Shown in pieces: positions 10,309-25,075 of a stretch of DNA of 64,000 nt; position 1 is the stretch's first letter; each line of letters starts with the position of its first letter. A model generated the notes under the pieces. It saw only the letters and a program-made list of their open reading frames with translations, was not told the DNA's origin and ran no database searches. This DNA is from Anastrepha obliqua (Eukaryota; Arthropoda; Insecta; Diptera; Tephritidae): assembly GCF_027943255.1 (NCBI RefSeq), contig NW_026562179.1, forward strand, positions 8,000,501 to 8,064,500, read 5' to 3'. A program made the position numbers and the translations under genes.

Positions 10309-13300
10309 TTAATTTTCTTTAAGTTTACCCGATCTCCGAAGAAATCTGAGTAGATCTTGTGGTGCCAAGGAGCCAAGATGGTCTCTTCTTAACACATCAG
10401 TGCCAAAGACCTCAAACCTGATTCGAGCGAAGGCGGGGCAGACACACAGGAAGTGGTCCGCCGTCACATCCTCCTCTTCACAAGCTGGGCAGAGTACACT
10501 GTCTGATATGCTCAACCTTTCCATGTGCTTTGCCCACAGAAAGTGGCCCGTCATCGGTCCAACCAGCCGTCTACACTCCCCTCTGCCTAATGACAGAAGG
10601 GTTTGCGACAGTCGATCGGACATGACAGGTAACATCAGTTTTGTCCATCTGCAGCCTCTCTCAGCCTGCCAAGCTCGCTTGTGGGTAGTAGTTACCCATT
10701 TGCTAACCGTGGCCGTGATGGCCCATCTTAGCTAAGGAGTCAGAGGTCTCGTTACCCGCGATACCCACGTGTCCCGGGACCCATGTTAGCATCAGGCTAT
10801 TATGTCTGCCGACATAGTTCAGCCTGGATTTACAGGACTTCACTACCCCTGATGTGGTTTGAGGGCTGTCTAAGGCCATAAGCGCAGCCTGGCTGTCGCT
10901 GCAGACACATATAGATCTGCCTCTCCATCGTTTTTCCACAACAAAGTTCATCGCTTCTTGAACTGCATACACCTCCGCTTGAAACACAGATGCATGCATT
11001 CCAAGAGCAAAGTGCAGTTTTGTCCCGCTGGATTCCACGTAGACCCCAGAGCCGGAGCCATGCTCGGTCCTGGAGCCATCCGTAAAAATGCGAAAACAGT
11101 GTTTGCCGGGCTCATTTTCTGAGTCTCCCCACAACTGAGCCTCTGGTAGCACTACACTGTATCTCTTTTCAAGTACGACCCTTGTTGGCATGGAGTCAAG
11201 GGGCATGGAGAGAATCGTTGGATCGATGCCCATGCCTTCTCTGTGTTCCAATGCCGGACAAGGGCCGTACCAGTTCCCACTGTGTTTCAGTCTGCAGATG
11301 GCCTTCAAGGCCTCTCCTTGGATGAAAGCATCAAGTGGTGGTAAACCAATCAGAGCATCTAGTGCCGGGCCTGAAGTAGTCGGAAAAGCTCCGGTGCAAC
11401 AGATGGCCACAGTGCGTTGTAGTCTCGATAAGGTCCTCCTGACTCCCACTAGATAGAGTCTACTCATCCAGACCACTGATGCATAGGTGATAATGGGTCT
11501 TATCATAGCCGTGTAGATCTATAGGATCTTGCTAGGAGAGAGACCCCACGTTTTCCCAAAGACACCTTTGCACTGCCAGAAAGCTGTCAGTGCTTTGGAT
11601 GCCTTTGTTTCAACGTGTGATTTCCATAGGAGCTTGCTATCGAGGATTACTCCAAGATATTTGATTTCCTTGGATAGCTGGATTGTGACTCCTTCTAGCT
11701 TTGGCAGAACGAGTCCATCAAGCTTCCTCCTTCTGGTAAAGAGGACAATACCAGTCTTGGCGGGATTTGCCGACAGCCCATTCGCACAGCACCAAGTGTC
11801 AATCCGATCCAGAGTTTTCTGCACTTTCCTGCAGATGTTCATAAGCGAAGGGCCTGTTACCAAACAAGCAACATCGTCCGCATATGCTTGTGCGTAGACT
11901 CCCGACTCGTTTAAGGTGGTGAGTAGAGGATCGATTACCATGCACCAGAGCAACGGAGACAGCACACCGCCTTGGGGGCAGCCTCTGTTAACCCCAGATG
12001 ACACCAGCAGATCTTCCTCTGCTCGCACCGAAATGATTCTTTGGGCCAGCATCGAACGAATCCAATTTACTAGCACCCGGTCTACGCCGTGCCTACTAGC
12101 AGAGTTACACATACTATCAAAAGTGGCATTATCAAACGCCCCCTCTATGTCTAAAAAGATACCCATAGCGTAGTCCCTCCTGTCGATGGCCAGCTCTACC
12201 CTACCAACAAGGTTTTGCAGTGCCGACTCGCAGGATTTTCCACTCTGATAGGCATGCTGAAATAGAGACAGAGGGTGAGCCTTCAGCGACTTCTGACGTA
12301 TGCGCAGTTCCATCAGTCGTTCGAGAATTTTCAGCATGAAAGAGGTCGTGCTGATGGGTCTAAAGCTTTTGGGGCTGGTGTAGTTGTCTTTTCCAATCTT
12401 TGGGATGAAAGCGACCCTCACCATCCTCCAAGAGCGTGGTATGTAAGCCAGTGCCAGGCATGCCGGGAAGATTTTCTTCAGGCTGCTGTCACGAACTCTG
12501 CACCCTCCTTCAGCATGGCAGGATATATGCCATCTGGTCCGGGCGACTTGTAGTCGCCAAAAGATTTGATGGCAAATCGAATGGCGGCCTCATTCACCAC
12601 AGATCTGGCAACGAGCCAGTCATGCCGAGAAGGTGTAGCAGCTCTGACAACTGCCTCTATCAATAAGGGCTGTTGCCGGCTGATGCTTATCTGATTACCA
12701 GGAAAGTGAGACTCCATCAGCAAGCTGAGTGTCTCACTTTTCCGCTCCGTGAAGGAGCCATCAGATTTCCTAAGTGACCCCAGCTTTGCCATTGGGTCCC
12801 TTTTCAGGATCCTAACCAATTTCGCCGTGTCACTCAGAGATTCAATACCGGTGCAGAATTCCCTAAATGAGGCTCTTTTCGATTCCCGAATAAGCCTCTT
12901 TTAGTTCTTCTGAACATCACGGTATCGCTCCCAGTCCTCTGCAAGGTTAGTCTTGAGGGCCCGGTTTAGAAATTTTCTCGACTCACGCCTCAACATCTGG
13001 AGCTCTCGATTCCACCAAGGAACGGGAGTCCGGCTGGGGAGAGGTCGAATTGGACAGGCTGACTCAAAACATTCGGTTAGGGCAGCATTGAGTTTCTCAA
13101 CAGCCGCCTCAATGGCCTGTTCTTTTCGAAGTCTTGGTGGCGCAACGCCAATGTCCCGCAACGCCTCCCTAAACTTTTGCCAATCTGGGGTTTCTAGAGG
13201 GCAGTGGCATTTGTGCCTCCTCGCCGCACTGAAACTCAATGTACCTGTGGTCCAGTTCTTGATTGACCACCCAAGTTTTGAGTTTGATAGGGTTAGATCA

Positions 13301-13804
13301 ATCACCTCCTGCCTTCTAGCCGTTACAAACGTTGGCCCGTGAGCCCTCGTTATGTATGTCTAGGCAGGAGGAGGCGATAAATTCGAATAGTCGAGAGCGC
13401 CGCTCACAGCTTCCTGGCCCTTCCAGAGCATCGTAAGGAAAGTAAGCAGATGCAATCACAAACTTCGACCATCCGCGTCTATCTCTATAACCCACCTCAG
13501 CTGCTACCAGGTCTTGGCAACAGAATTGCTCAAGACCCGTCACAGTGAGATGGGATGAAACTATAAGACCGGTCCTAGGTCTGCTAGAACTCCTGGCATA
13601 TAATAACGTGGCCCCTTTCAGCGCACTTAAGCCACAGAGACGGCCCCTAAAGACCCAGGGCTCTTGCACAGCTGTTATGTGGGGTAATGTGTGCAGCTGG
13701 GAAAGCCTTCTACTTAGTAGTGCAGTAGCGGCTTTGGAATGCTGCAAGTTAATTTGCGTCACCGTCAAGGGACGATAGCTACAGGAATCGTCCGAGTCAG
13801 TCAT
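10309..13804 (-). pseudogene. LOA-type LINE ORF2, copy B
   Basis: Same domains and shared breaks as copy A. The 162-codon endonuclease frame (13316-13804) is continuous. The RT core lies at 11519-12424 and RNase H at 10703-11506. Confidence 0.85.
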
Positions 13805-15022
13805 CTGGGAAAGACACGGAAGCTGACCGTCCCAAAGAAGAGCCTCAGACGGTTCCCGTACCGTGAGCCCATGACATCAACACTGGCCTCGTCCACTCGC
13901 ACCACAAGAGCAGCCCCTTCCTTCCCTTCCCGGTTTTTGCCCTTGGTGTACGAGACGACTCGCCAAAGCCTCGTGTTGATGCCCGGATTCCGGGCACGTA
14001 GACAGGATAGAACATCTGCCGTAGACAGGTCTGGATCCGGAATCCAGCAGATGGCCTTCCTGAGGGTACACTCTCCTCGCTGTAGACTGCGAAGCGAGTG
14101 GTCCCCATGGGGGGCAAGTTATTGACCACGGTCCTTACGCGCACGTCACGTTTATGGTGCCGTCCTTTGTCTCATAGCCCTTCGCGTTGGCTTCCGGACC
14201 GGAGGCAATAACCCGACGCATCAGCTGGCTTTTGCAGTATTTGATTTCTGCATCCGTCAGCTGATGGTCAGGCCCCAGTTTTCCAATCACAGCCACAGGT
14301 CGTGGGCCAGCAGCCTTCTCGCTGTAGGATGGCTTGGCCGCACCCTTGGATGTGCTTGGGCGAAGGTCCAGCTCCCGATCCTCCACTGACGAAGATTTCG
14401 CCGGGCAGACAGCTGTGCTGGACATTTTGTCGAGGCGCCGATAGGGACGTGGCTCAGCAGAACCTTTTCCCGCCACATTGACTGGCGCCAAGACGGCGCT
14501 CGTACCTTGGGGGGTCGTGGCTCGGTCATTGCCGGCAACCGCAGGGCAGGGAGGTGTGCTGCTTTCAGCAGCCGTCTTTCTCCGCTTGCCTCGAGAGCGA
14601 GACAACTTGGGAGTGCCTGTGCCCACCGAAGACCCGGTAGCTTCCGTGGGTGTCACTTCCGCTGACCGAGGTCGTTTGGAAGACACAGACGCAGAAGGGC
14701 CGGCAGAGCCACATGAGGATTTCTCCCGCATGAACTCTGCCCGCCGCTTTCTTCTATTGCTCCTTGCCGCGCTCTTCGATTTCCCTGCTTCTTTGGGAGG
14801 TCGTGCAGCCACCGAAGAGACCTCACAACTCAGACCCTCAGAAGCAGGGAAACGTTTTTCAGACTCTGAAGGAGAGGAGATTGCGATAGCAACCCCCGTC
14901 TCCTCCAGGATGCGCTCTCGCTCGTAGAGCTGAGAGACCTGGGTAATGGTTGGGGCCTCCAGAATCCATGCCCCTGCCGCCGAGGCGGGTGGATTGCCAC
15001 TTGTCCATCCATCGTTTTCCAT
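13801..15022 (-). pseudogene. LOA-type LINE ORF1, copy B
   Basis: Same layout as copy A, but a private substitution near 14136 creates a stop, leaving 295 codons (14135-15022) in the first frame. Confidence 0.75.
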
Positions 15023-15217
15023 TACCTTTTCGGTTTTTGTTCAGAACTCCTCCCTAGCCAGTTTGGTTCGCGGATGGCACCCTGATTCTATGCCAACTTT
15101 GAGTCATCACACGAGTGTTGAACCCACCCCATCAGGGAAGGCCACTCTTGTGATGCCAGGGCTCCCTATCCACCACCTGGGACGCGCCCGATGGGAGATC
15201 AGGCAACTCCAGACGGG

Positions 15218-17119
15218 CTCAGACACATATATTATTTTATATTTTTTAAAAAGTATTTCGGTTTCTTTATTTTTATTTTTAACTATTCTTATTTGCGTCC
15301 TATATTTATTAACAATTTTATTTATTCTAAAGAAATTAATATTTGCATTTTCTTCCCTACTATGATTTACTTCAACTCTGCTCAAAAAATCAGCTACCTT
15401 GTTCTCCTTTCCCTTAATATATTCAATATCGAGATCAAATTCATCTAATAATATTTTCCATCGGATGATTCTAGAATTGGGCTCTTTAAGTGAATAAAGC
15501 CATTTCAAAGGCTGATGATCAGTTTGAACTAGAAACTTTCGACCAAAAAGGTATGGACGGTAATATTTCACTGACCATACAATGGCTAATAATTCTTTTT
15601 CTAGCGTTGAGTAGTTTTTTTCATGTCCATTTAAAGTCCTACTGGCGTAACTTACTGGTTTGCCATCCTGGCTCAACACCGCGCCAATAGCAGCATTGCT
15701 TGCATCCGTGGTCAACACAAATTTTTTATTAAAGTCTGGATAGCATAATATTGGTGGAGTTGTTAAAATTTTCTTCAATTTTTCGAAAGCGTCAATATAA
15801 GATTTGTCATTAATATCAATTTTACTATTTTTTTTTAATATTTTATTATAGGGCTAGCAACAAAGGAATGCTAATGAATTTCCGGTAATATCCGCTTAAA
15901 CCTAAAAAATATTTAATTTCTTTTACTGACTTTGGTAGCTCCAAGTTTTGTATTATATTAATTTTCTCGGGGTTGGGCTTTATCCCATTATTTGTTATGA
16001 TATGACCAAGGAAGTTTGTTTCTTTCGATAAGAATCTACATTTATCTATTTGTACCTTTAAATTGTAATCATTAAGTTTATTAAATACTTTTTACAAGCT
16101 TTCTAAATGTTCGGTTAGCGAGGTTGAAAATACTAGTATATCATCCATATAAATTATACAAATTTTATTAATATAATCAGCCAAAATGTAATTTAACATT
16201 CGCTGAAATGTAGCGGGCGCGTTTTTGAGACCGAAGGGCATTCGAATGAACTCGAAGTGACCACGGGGCGTGGAAAAAGCCGTTTTCTCAATGTCGCTTT
16301 CCTCCATCAAAACTTGATGAAAGCCTTTCGCAAGGTCCAAGGACGAGAAATATTGTGCCTTACCTAATTTGTCAAATAACGACTCTATATTTGGGAGAGG
16401 AAATTTATCATCCACAGTTATTTCATTTAACTTCCTAAAATCTATAACTAATCGCCATTTCTGCTGGTTCGAATTATCAGACTTCTTTTTAACAATCCAC
16501 AAAGGGGAATTATAAGGGGATTTGGGGGCGTATTATATTTTCTTTTAACATTTCATTTATTTGCTTTTCTATTTCATTTTCTAAAATCTGTGGATGTCTA
16601 TAATTCTTGCAGTATACTATTTTATTAGAAGTAGTTATTATTTTATGTTTTACACAGGTAGTTGTAGTTAAATTTTGGTTTTTAATATAAAACGTCTTTT
16701 TATTTTTATGTAAAAAATTTTCTAATAACTTATTTTCTTCCTTATTTAAGTTTGTAGGCATTAAATCTTTGAATTTATCCAGCTCAAATTTTTCTATATA
16801 ATTGATTTCCTCATAAGAAATGTTTAATTTATTGTCAATTAGTTTTATTTCATTATTATTTACTTTAAGAGTATTATTTTGAAAATCTATTATAGCTCCA
16901 AAGGGCTGTAAAATATTTATTCCTATTATGCAATCGAATTTTTTATCAATAAAATTAATTAACTTAACAGACATCACCGACTAGAGTATTTAATAAAAAT
17001 AAAACTGGTTTTATTAAACTTTTCTTCATTCCTATATTGGAAAAAAAATTATAATCTCCGAGGGTAGTAGCAGCACCACTATCAATTAGGCATCTTGTTT
17101 TTGTATTATTTATTGTTAA
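15218..17119 (-). pseudogene. pol: Protease-RT-RNase H part of pol, unit B
   Basis: Same domains and breaks as unit A: protease DSG near 17085, RT at 16092-16502 with YMDD, RNase H at 15230-15778 with TDHQPL. It reads through into the LINE 5' end. Confidence 0.88.
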
Positions 17120-17124
17120 TATTA

Positions 17125-18116
17125 CTATGGGTAATGATAATTTCGAGGCTGCACAGGAAAATTTTCTGTAACGTGAATTGCATCAATTTCCATTGGTTCT
17201 TCATTATTACTTAAATATCTATCATATGAATTTTGTTGATTTTGTCGTAAATGACTAAAATTTTCTAAGTCATAATTTTGGGTTTGTTGTTGCTGATTAT
17301 TTCTGTTAAGAGTGTTAAAAGTTTGCGTTTGAAAATTTCTGAAATTTCTGTTACAATTATTAAAACTACCACTATTATTTCTGTTATTTCGGCTACTATA
17401 ATTAGGAAAGTTGCTTGAATTTTGAAATCTTTGAAAACCATTCCTATTTAATGAATTATTTGCATTTTGAAAGTTATTATTTGGAAAGGTATTGTTATTT
17501 GGATAATCATTATTGTTTTGAAAACTTTTATGCGCAAAACTATTAGCTTGTTTATTATTTACTAGTTTTATATCTTTTAATATATTATTTTCTAAATAAA
17601 ATGTGTAAGCTATGTTAATAGATCTAATATTATTTTGTAGCAAAAGAGATTTAATACTAATAGGTAAGTAGTTTACATAGATATCAAAAATTAGTTTTTC
17701 ATTATGTTCAGGTGTGTACAAAATGTCAGGTTCTAAGCTGTACTTTGTGTTCATTAAACTTAAAATTTTACTTAATTTATAATGTAATTCCTCAATGTTC
17801 CTAGCTTCTTCGTTTAGTGCGTCACTTCTTAAATTAAAAAAAACTTCTCTTTACTCCAAATTCCTCCTTAAGCTTAACTATTATACTTTCCCATGTAGGG
17901 TTAAATAAGGTTTCGGCTGCCTTTAACGCCTTACCTTGCAGTCTATTGCTTAATACTGATTTTATTGTCTATTGTCTGATTGTCTGATTTTATTAGCGTT
18001 AGCTGCAACACAGTTACGACGTCCCTCAGGTAGTTGCTGAGCGTATATTCACTGCTCCCGTCAAATGCAGGCAAGCTCCTCGCTTCACGCAAGCTCTCAG
18101 CTAACGTCAAAGCCAT
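17125..18116 (-). pseudogene. gag: Gag of the array retrotransposon, unit B (broken)
   Basis: Same shared early stop as unit A. The downstream 209-codon Asn-rich frame (17125-17754) is continuous here. Unit B has a private extra A in an A-run near 17838. Confidence 0.75.
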
Positions 18117-18513
18117 TGTGGGTGTTGTTGTAATTTAAGCACACGCTGCTCTGCTCCTTTCTGTAATGATAGCTGGCTTGCTTTTTCTTTCGTCTTTCAC
18201 GCCGTTAGCACTGGAATGCACACCGTACAATTTCTTCTCTTTTTCCGTTAACTTTTAACTTCTAGTAATTCGATTTCCTTTTTTTTACGAAGCAAATCTT
18301 GTTTCTTATTTTCAATTCGTTTTTTTCGGATTAATTATTACACGTAATATTTTTTAGTTTAGTTTTTAGTTTTTAAGTTTACAAAAATTTCGCTTTTTGC
18401 CACACTTTAGCAATGTCCACTTGAATCATTTGCGGTTCACATTGGTTTGTCGAAAAATTTAACCTTTTCTTTTGCCGATTATCGCTGGATATGTTTTAAC
18501 TAACATATCCCAT

Positions 18514-18524
18514 CCTCGTCGCCA
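18514..18524 (-). other. Primer binding site, unit B
   Basis: Identical to the unit A site and adjacent to internal LTR 2. Confidence 0.65.
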
Positions 18525-18829
18525 GTTAAATTTATTTTTGAAAATAAAATAAATTTGTTGAAATTTCTATTAAAATAGAACAAGTTTGGTTACACTTCAA
18601 AATAAATTTGTTCTTTACTCTTCAAGGTGACTTTAAAGACTACTTTTCACATAAAAAGCTATATATATTCAATTTATTTTAACAGTTTGATTTATACTTA
18701 AAATGAAGAGAGAAAGAGCAAATAGGGAAACAACAAATAAATATATAACTTACATAGCTAATTATTACAGTTAGATTTATAATGAAGAGAGCGAGAGCGA
18801 AAGGGGAAAGTTACATATAATATATAACT
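18524..18829 (-). repeat. Shared internal LTR 2 (306 bp)
   Basis: Same length and ends as LTR 1, with integrase-side sequence on its right and primer site plus gag on its left. It links the second and third units. Confidence 0.9.
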
Positions 18830-19155
18830 CGCCTCTCCTTAAAGAATTCGAGTCTCGTTGAATCTTTTACAAATATACAATACGAAAATTTAATATTTTC
18901 TTTTAAATCACAACTTAACATAAAACATGAAATATATTTAAGTTGTTTGGGGTTTTTTCTTTTTTTTCAAGATAAATATTAAACTGTATTAGCCATAAAT
19001 ATTCATTTCTTATTCTATAGTTTACATTTAAAAAATAAATATAGTGTGATTTAATATAATAAAAAAAAATATTAACGAACAGTTCTCCATGGTTTGTTCT
19101 ACAAATCCATTTAATTTTTTTTTTATTCTTTTTGTTTGTTTTATTTATTTTTATT
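18830..19155 (-). other. 3' untranslated region and polypurine tract before LTR 2
   Basis: Same content as 8776-9101: no gene, with the polypurine tract at 18830-18840. Confidence 0.7.
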
Positions 19156-20250
19156 TTATTTTATAGACTTTAATGGGCGTCTAAATTTTGCAGTGTCTAC
19201 TTTATTAGAGTTGCTGTGGTGGTATCTGTTAAATCTTTTAGCAGTTTTTTGTCTAATTGCAGTAGGATTTTTAATATATAAGTTAGATTTTTGTAAATTA
19301 AGTGTAATATTTTCTCTTTTAATATTTTCTCTATCAATGGTTTTCTTTTTAATTGCTTCAGATCTTACTTTAACCTCTTTTAAATTTATGTGTAACTTAT
19401 TTATAAAATCAATTGGTTTTAATTTAGTCGTGCTGTGAATTGTATTATTATAGTAATTAATTGTTTTTAGTACTAATTCTTGAGAGTCATTAATATTTTC
19501 AGCGTTTTTTAATATTCTTATATGCTCTAAGAGAGTCGAATGCATTCTTTCTACATCTGAATTTCCTGTGTGCGAATTCGGTGTTGTAAAATGAGTTTCT
19601 ATATTATTTTCTTGACAGAACAGTTTTATAAGTGCATTATTAAATTCATTATCCATAATAATTTTATCAGATTTTTCTAAAAATTCGATTCGCTCTTCGA
19701 TTTTAGTTTTAATTGTTACCATATTTTTGTCATTTGGTTTATGTGCGGTTCCTAATTTCGTAAATTTGTCTATTGTTGTCAAAAACCTAGTCTTTTGTAT
19801 CTGAAAAATTTCCATATGTACTATTTCATTTGGTTTTTCTGGTGTTGGAGTATGTTGAAATATTTTATTTATTGGTTTTCTGTCATATTTGTTTTCATTA
19901 CATATTCTGCAGTTATTACAATATCTATTTATAATTTTAATAATTTAGGATTATAATAATTATCTTTTAATTCTTCGAAATTCTCCTGATTTCTCTATGG
20001 TTACCTTTAATATGCATATCATCAATGATATTCAATAAAGATTCCTCGGATTCAATATCACTAGCAACTTTAGTACATTTTATGAAATTTATTTTATTGT
20101 TATTAGAAAATAATTCAATTAATTTGTTCTGTATTATATTATATTTATTATTGTCAAGCTCCGAGTATACCCCAGTTTTTCCTTTTTTTACTTCGCGTCT
20201 AAATAAATCATTCAAATAATGAGTATTATTTAAGTCATTCTCAGACACAT

Positions 20251-20251
<1 letters not shown>
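19156..20251 (-). pseudogene. pol: Integrase part of pol, unit C
   Basis: Same domains as unit B, with the core at 19156-19815. A private 1-base deletion near 19987 changes the frame of the zinc-binding half. Confidence 0.87.
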
Positions 20252-20293
<42 letters not shown>

Positions 20294-20361
20294 TCGGGAC
20301 AACTAGCAAGTGCAGCACTCAGACATTAATTGAGTCCATTGTACTACACTTGGATTCCCTT

Positions 20362-23300
20362 TTAATTTTCTTTAAGTTTACCCGATCTCCGAAGAAATCT
20401 GAGTAGATCTTGTGGTGCCAAGGAGCCAAGATGGTCTCTTCTTAACACATCAGTGCCAAAGACCTCAAACCTGATTCGAGCGAAGGCGGGGCAGACACAC
20501 AGGAAGTGGTCCGCCGTCACATCCTCCTCTTCACAAGCTGGGCAGAGTACACTGTCTGATATGCTCAACCTTTCCATGTGCTTTGCCCACAGAAAGTGGC
20601 CCGTCATCGGTCCAACCAGCCGTCTACACTCCCCTCTGCCTAATGACAGAAGGGTTTGCGACAGTCGATCGGACATGACAGGTAACATCAGTTTTGTCCA
20701 TCTGCAGCCTCTCTCAGCCTGCCAAGCTCGCTTGTGGGTAGTAGTTACCCATTTGCTAACCGTGGCCGTGATGGCCCATCTTAGCTAAGGAGTCAGAGGT
20801 CTCGTTACCCGCGATACCCACGTGTCCCGGGACCCATGTTAGCATCAGGCTATTATGTCTGCCGACATAGTTCAGCCTGGATTTACAGGACTTCACTACC
20901 CCTGATGTGGTTTGAGGGCTGTCTAAGGCCATAAGCGCAGCCTGGCTGTCGCTGCAGACACATATAGATCTGCCTCTCCATCGTTTTTCCACAACAAAGT
21001 TCATCGCTTCTTGAACTGCATACACCTCCGCTTGAAACACAGATGCATGCATTCCAAGAGCAAAGTGCAGTTTTGTCCCGCTGGATTCCACGTAGACCCC
21101 AGAGCCGGAGCCATGCTCGGTCCTGGAGCCATCCGTAAAAATGCGAAAACAGTGTTTGCCGGGCTCATTTTCTGAGTCTCCCCACAACTGAGCCTCTGGT
21201 AGCACTACACTGTATCTCTTTTCAAGTACGACCCTTGTTGGCATGGAGTCAAGGGGCATGGAGAGAATCGTTGGATCGATGCCCATGCCTTCTCTGTGTT
21301 CCAATGCCGGACAAGGGCCGTACCAGTTCCCACTGTGTTTCAGTCTGCAGATGGCCTTCAAGGCCTCTCCTTGGATGAAAGCATCAAGTGGTGGTAAACC
21401 AATCAGAGCATCTAGTGCCGGGCCTGAAGTAGTCGGAAAAGCTCCGGTGCAACAGATGGCCACAGTGCGTTGTAGTCTCGATAAGGTCCTCCTGACTCCC
21501 ACTAGATAGAGTCTACTCATCCAGACCACTGATGCATAGGTGATAATGGGTCTTATCATAGCCGTGTAGATCTATAGGATCTTGCTAGGAGAGAGACCCC
21601 ACGTTTTCCCAAAGACACCTTTGCACTGCCAGAAAGCTGTCAGTGCTTTGGATGCCTTTGTTTCAACGTGTGATTTCCATAGGAGCTTGCTATCGAGGAT
21701 TACTCCAAGATATTTGATTTCCTTGGATAGCTGGATTGTGACTCCTTCTAGCTTTGGCAGAACGAGTCCATCAAGCTTCCTCCTTCTGGTAAAGAGGACA
21801 ATACCAGTCTTGGCGGGATTTGCCGACAGCCCGTTCGCACAGCACCAAGTGTCAATCCGATCCAGAGTTTTCTGCACTTTCCTGCAGATGTTCATAAGCG
21901 AAGGGCCTGTTACCAAACAAGCAACATCGTCCGCATATGCTTGTGCGTAGACTCCCGACTCGTTTAAGGTGGTGAGTAGAGGATCGATTACCATGCACCA
22001 GAGCAACGGAGACAGCACACCGCCTTGGGGGCAGCCTCTGTTAACCCCAGATGACACCAGCAGATCTTCCTCTGCTCGCACCGAAATGATTCTTTGGGCC
22101 AGCATCGAACGAATCCAATTTACTAGCACCCGGTCTACGCCGTGCCTACTAGCAGAGTTACACATACTATCAAAAGTGGCATTATCAAACGCCCCCTCTA
22201 TGTCTAAAAAGATACCCATAGCGTAGTCCCTCCTGTCGATGGCCAGCTCTACCCTACCAACAAGGTTTTGCAGTGCCGACTCGCAGGATTTTCCACTCTG
22301 ATAGGCATGCTGAAATAGAGACAGAGGGTGAGCCTTCAGCGACTTCTGACGTATGCGCAGTTCCATCAGTCGTTCGAGAATTTTCAGCATGAAAGAGGTC
22401 GTGCTGATGGGTCTAAAGCTTTTGGGGCTGGTGTAGTTGTCTTTTCCAATCTTTGGGATGAAAGCGACCCTCACCATCCTCCAAGAGCGTGGTATGTAAG
22501 CCAGTGCCAGGCATGCCGGGAAGATTTTCTTCAGGCTGCTGTCACGAACTCTGCACCCTCCTTCAGCATGGCAGGATATATGCCATCTGGTCCGGGCGAC
22601 TTGTAGTCGCCAAAAGATTTGATGGCAAATCGAATGGCGGCCTCATTCACCACAGATCTGGCAACGAGCCAGTCATGCCGAGAAGGTGTAGCAGCTCTGA
22701 CAACTGCCTCTATCAATAAGGGCTGTTGCCGGCTGATGCTTATCTGATTACCAGGAAAGTGAGACTCCATCAGCAAGCTGAGTGTCTCACTTTTCCGCTC
22801 CGTGAAGGAGCCATCAGATTTCCTAAGTGACCCCAGCTTTGCCATTGGGTCCCTTTTCAGGATCCTAACCAATTTCGCCGTGTCACTCAGAGATTCAATA
22901 CCGGTGCAGAATTCCCTAAATGAGGCTCTTTTCGATTCCCGAATAAGCCTCTTTTAGTTCTTCTGAACATCACGGTATCGCTCCCAGTCCTCTGCAAGGT
23001 TAGTCTTGAGGGCCCGGTTTAGAAATTTTCTCGACTCACGCCTCAACATCTGGAGCTCTCGATTCCACCAAGGAACGGGAGTCCGGCTGGGGAGAGGTCG
23101 AATTGGACAGGCTGACTCAAAACATTCGGTTAGGGCAGCATTGAGTTTCTCAACAGCCGCCTCAATGGCCTGTTCTTTTCGAAGTCTTGGTGGCGCAACG
23201 CCAATGTCCCGCAACGCCTCCCTAAACTTTTGCCAATCTGGGGTTTCTAGAGGGCAGTGGCATTTGTGCCTCCTCGCCGCACTGAAACTCAATGTACCTG

Positions 23301-23857
23301 TGGTCCAGTTCTTGATTGACCACCCAAGTTTTGAGTTTGATAGGGTTAGATCAATCACCTCCTGCCTTCTAGCCGTTACAAACGTTGGCCCGTGAGCCCT
23401 CGTTATGTATGTCTAGGCAGGAGGAGGCGATAAATTCGAATAGTCGAGAGCGCCGCTCACAGCTTCCTGGCCCTTCCAGAGCATCGTAAGGAAAGTAAGC
23501 AGATGCAATCACAAACTTCGACCATCCGCGTCTATCTCTATAACCCACCTCAGCTGCTACCAGGTCTTGGCAACAGAATTGCTCAAGACCCGTCACAGTG
23601 AGATGGGATGAAACTATAAGACCGGTCCTAGGTCTGCTAGAACTCCTGGCATATAATAACGTGGCCCCTTTCAGCGCACTTAAGCCACAGAGACGGCCCC
23701 TAAAGACCCAGGGCTCTTGCACAGCTGTTATGTGGGGTAATGTGTGCAGCTGGGAAAGCCTTCTACTTAGTAGTGCAGTAGCGGCTTTGGAATGCTGCAA
23801 GTTAATTTGCGTCACCGTCAAGGGACGATAGCTACAGGAATCGTCCGAGTCAGTCAT
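20362..23857 (-). pseudogene. LOA-type LINE ORF2, copy C
   Basis: Same domains and shared breaks: endonuclease 23369-23857, RT core 21572-22477, RNase H 20756-21559, Cys/His tail 20362-20688. Confidence 0.85.
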
Positions 23858-25075
23858 CTGGGAAAGACACGGAAGCTGACCGTCCCAAAGAAGAGCCTCA
23901 GACGGTTCCCGTACCGTGAGCCCATGACATCAACACTGGCCTCGTCCACTCGCACCACAAGAGCAGCCCCTTCCTTCCCTTCCCGGTTTTTGCCCTTGGT
24001 GTACGAGACGACTCGCCAAAGCCTCGTGTTGATGCCCGGATTCCGGGCACGTAGACAGGATAGAACATCTGCCGTAGACAGGTCTGGATCCGGAATCCAG
24101 CAGATGGCCTTCCTGAGGGTACACTCTCCTCGCTGTAGACTGCGAAGCGAGTGGTCCCCATGGGGGGCAAGTTATTGACCACGGTCCTGACGCGCACGTC
24201 ACGTTTATGGTGCCGTCCTTTGTCTCATAGCCCTTCGCGTTGGCTTCCGGACCGGAGGCAATAACCCGACGCATCAGCTGGCTTTTGCAGTATTTGATTT
24301 CTGCATCCGTCAGCTGATGGTCAGGCCCCAGTTTTCCAATCACAGCCACAGGTCGTGGGCCAGCAGCCTTCTCGCTGTAGGATGGCTTGGCCGCACCCTT
24401 GGATGTGCTTGGGCGAAGGTCCAGCTCCCGATCCTCCACTGACGAAGATTTCGCCGGGCAGACAGCTGTGCTGGACATTTTGTCGAGGCGCCGATAGGGA
24501 CGTGGCTCAGCAGAACCTTTTCCCGCCACATTGACTGGCGCCAAGACGGCGCTCGTACCTTGGGGGGTCGTGGCTCGGTCATTGCCGGCAACCGCAGGGC
24601 AGGGAGGTGTGCTGCTTTCAGCAGCCGTCTTTCTCCGCTTGCCTCGAGAGCGAGACAACTTGGGAGTGCCTGTGCCCACCGAAGACCCGGTAGCTTCCGT
24701 GGGTGTCACTTCCGCTGACCGAGGTCGTTTGGAAGACACAGACGCAGAAGGGCCGGCAGAGCCACATGAGGATTTCTCCCGCATGAACTCTGCCCGCCGC
24801 TTTCTTCTATTGCTCCTTGCCGCGCTCTTCGATTTCCCTGCTTCTTTGGGAGGTCGTGCAGCCACCGAAGAGACCTCACAACTCAGACCCTCAGAAGCAG
24901 GGAAACGTTTTTCAGACTCTGAAGGAGAGGAGATTGCGATAGCAACCCCCGTCTCCTCCAGGATGCGCTCTCGCTCGTAGAGCTGAGAGACCTGGGTAAT
25001 GGTTGGGGCCTCCAGAATCCATGCCCCTGCCGCCGAGGCGGGTGGATTGCCACTTGTCCATCCATCGTTTTCCAT
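23854..25075 (-). pseudogene. LOA-type LINE ORF1, copy C
   Basis: Same layout as copy A with a 381-codon first frame (23930-25075) and the shared frameshifts. Confidence 0.75.

Larger units (their letters stand above)
10199..15217 (-). mobile_element. Nested LOA-type LINE, copy B
   Basis: Target duplications CTCAGACACATA lie at 10187-10198 and 15218-15229. The poly-T is 40 bases (10200-10239). Structure is the same as copy A. Confidence 0.9.
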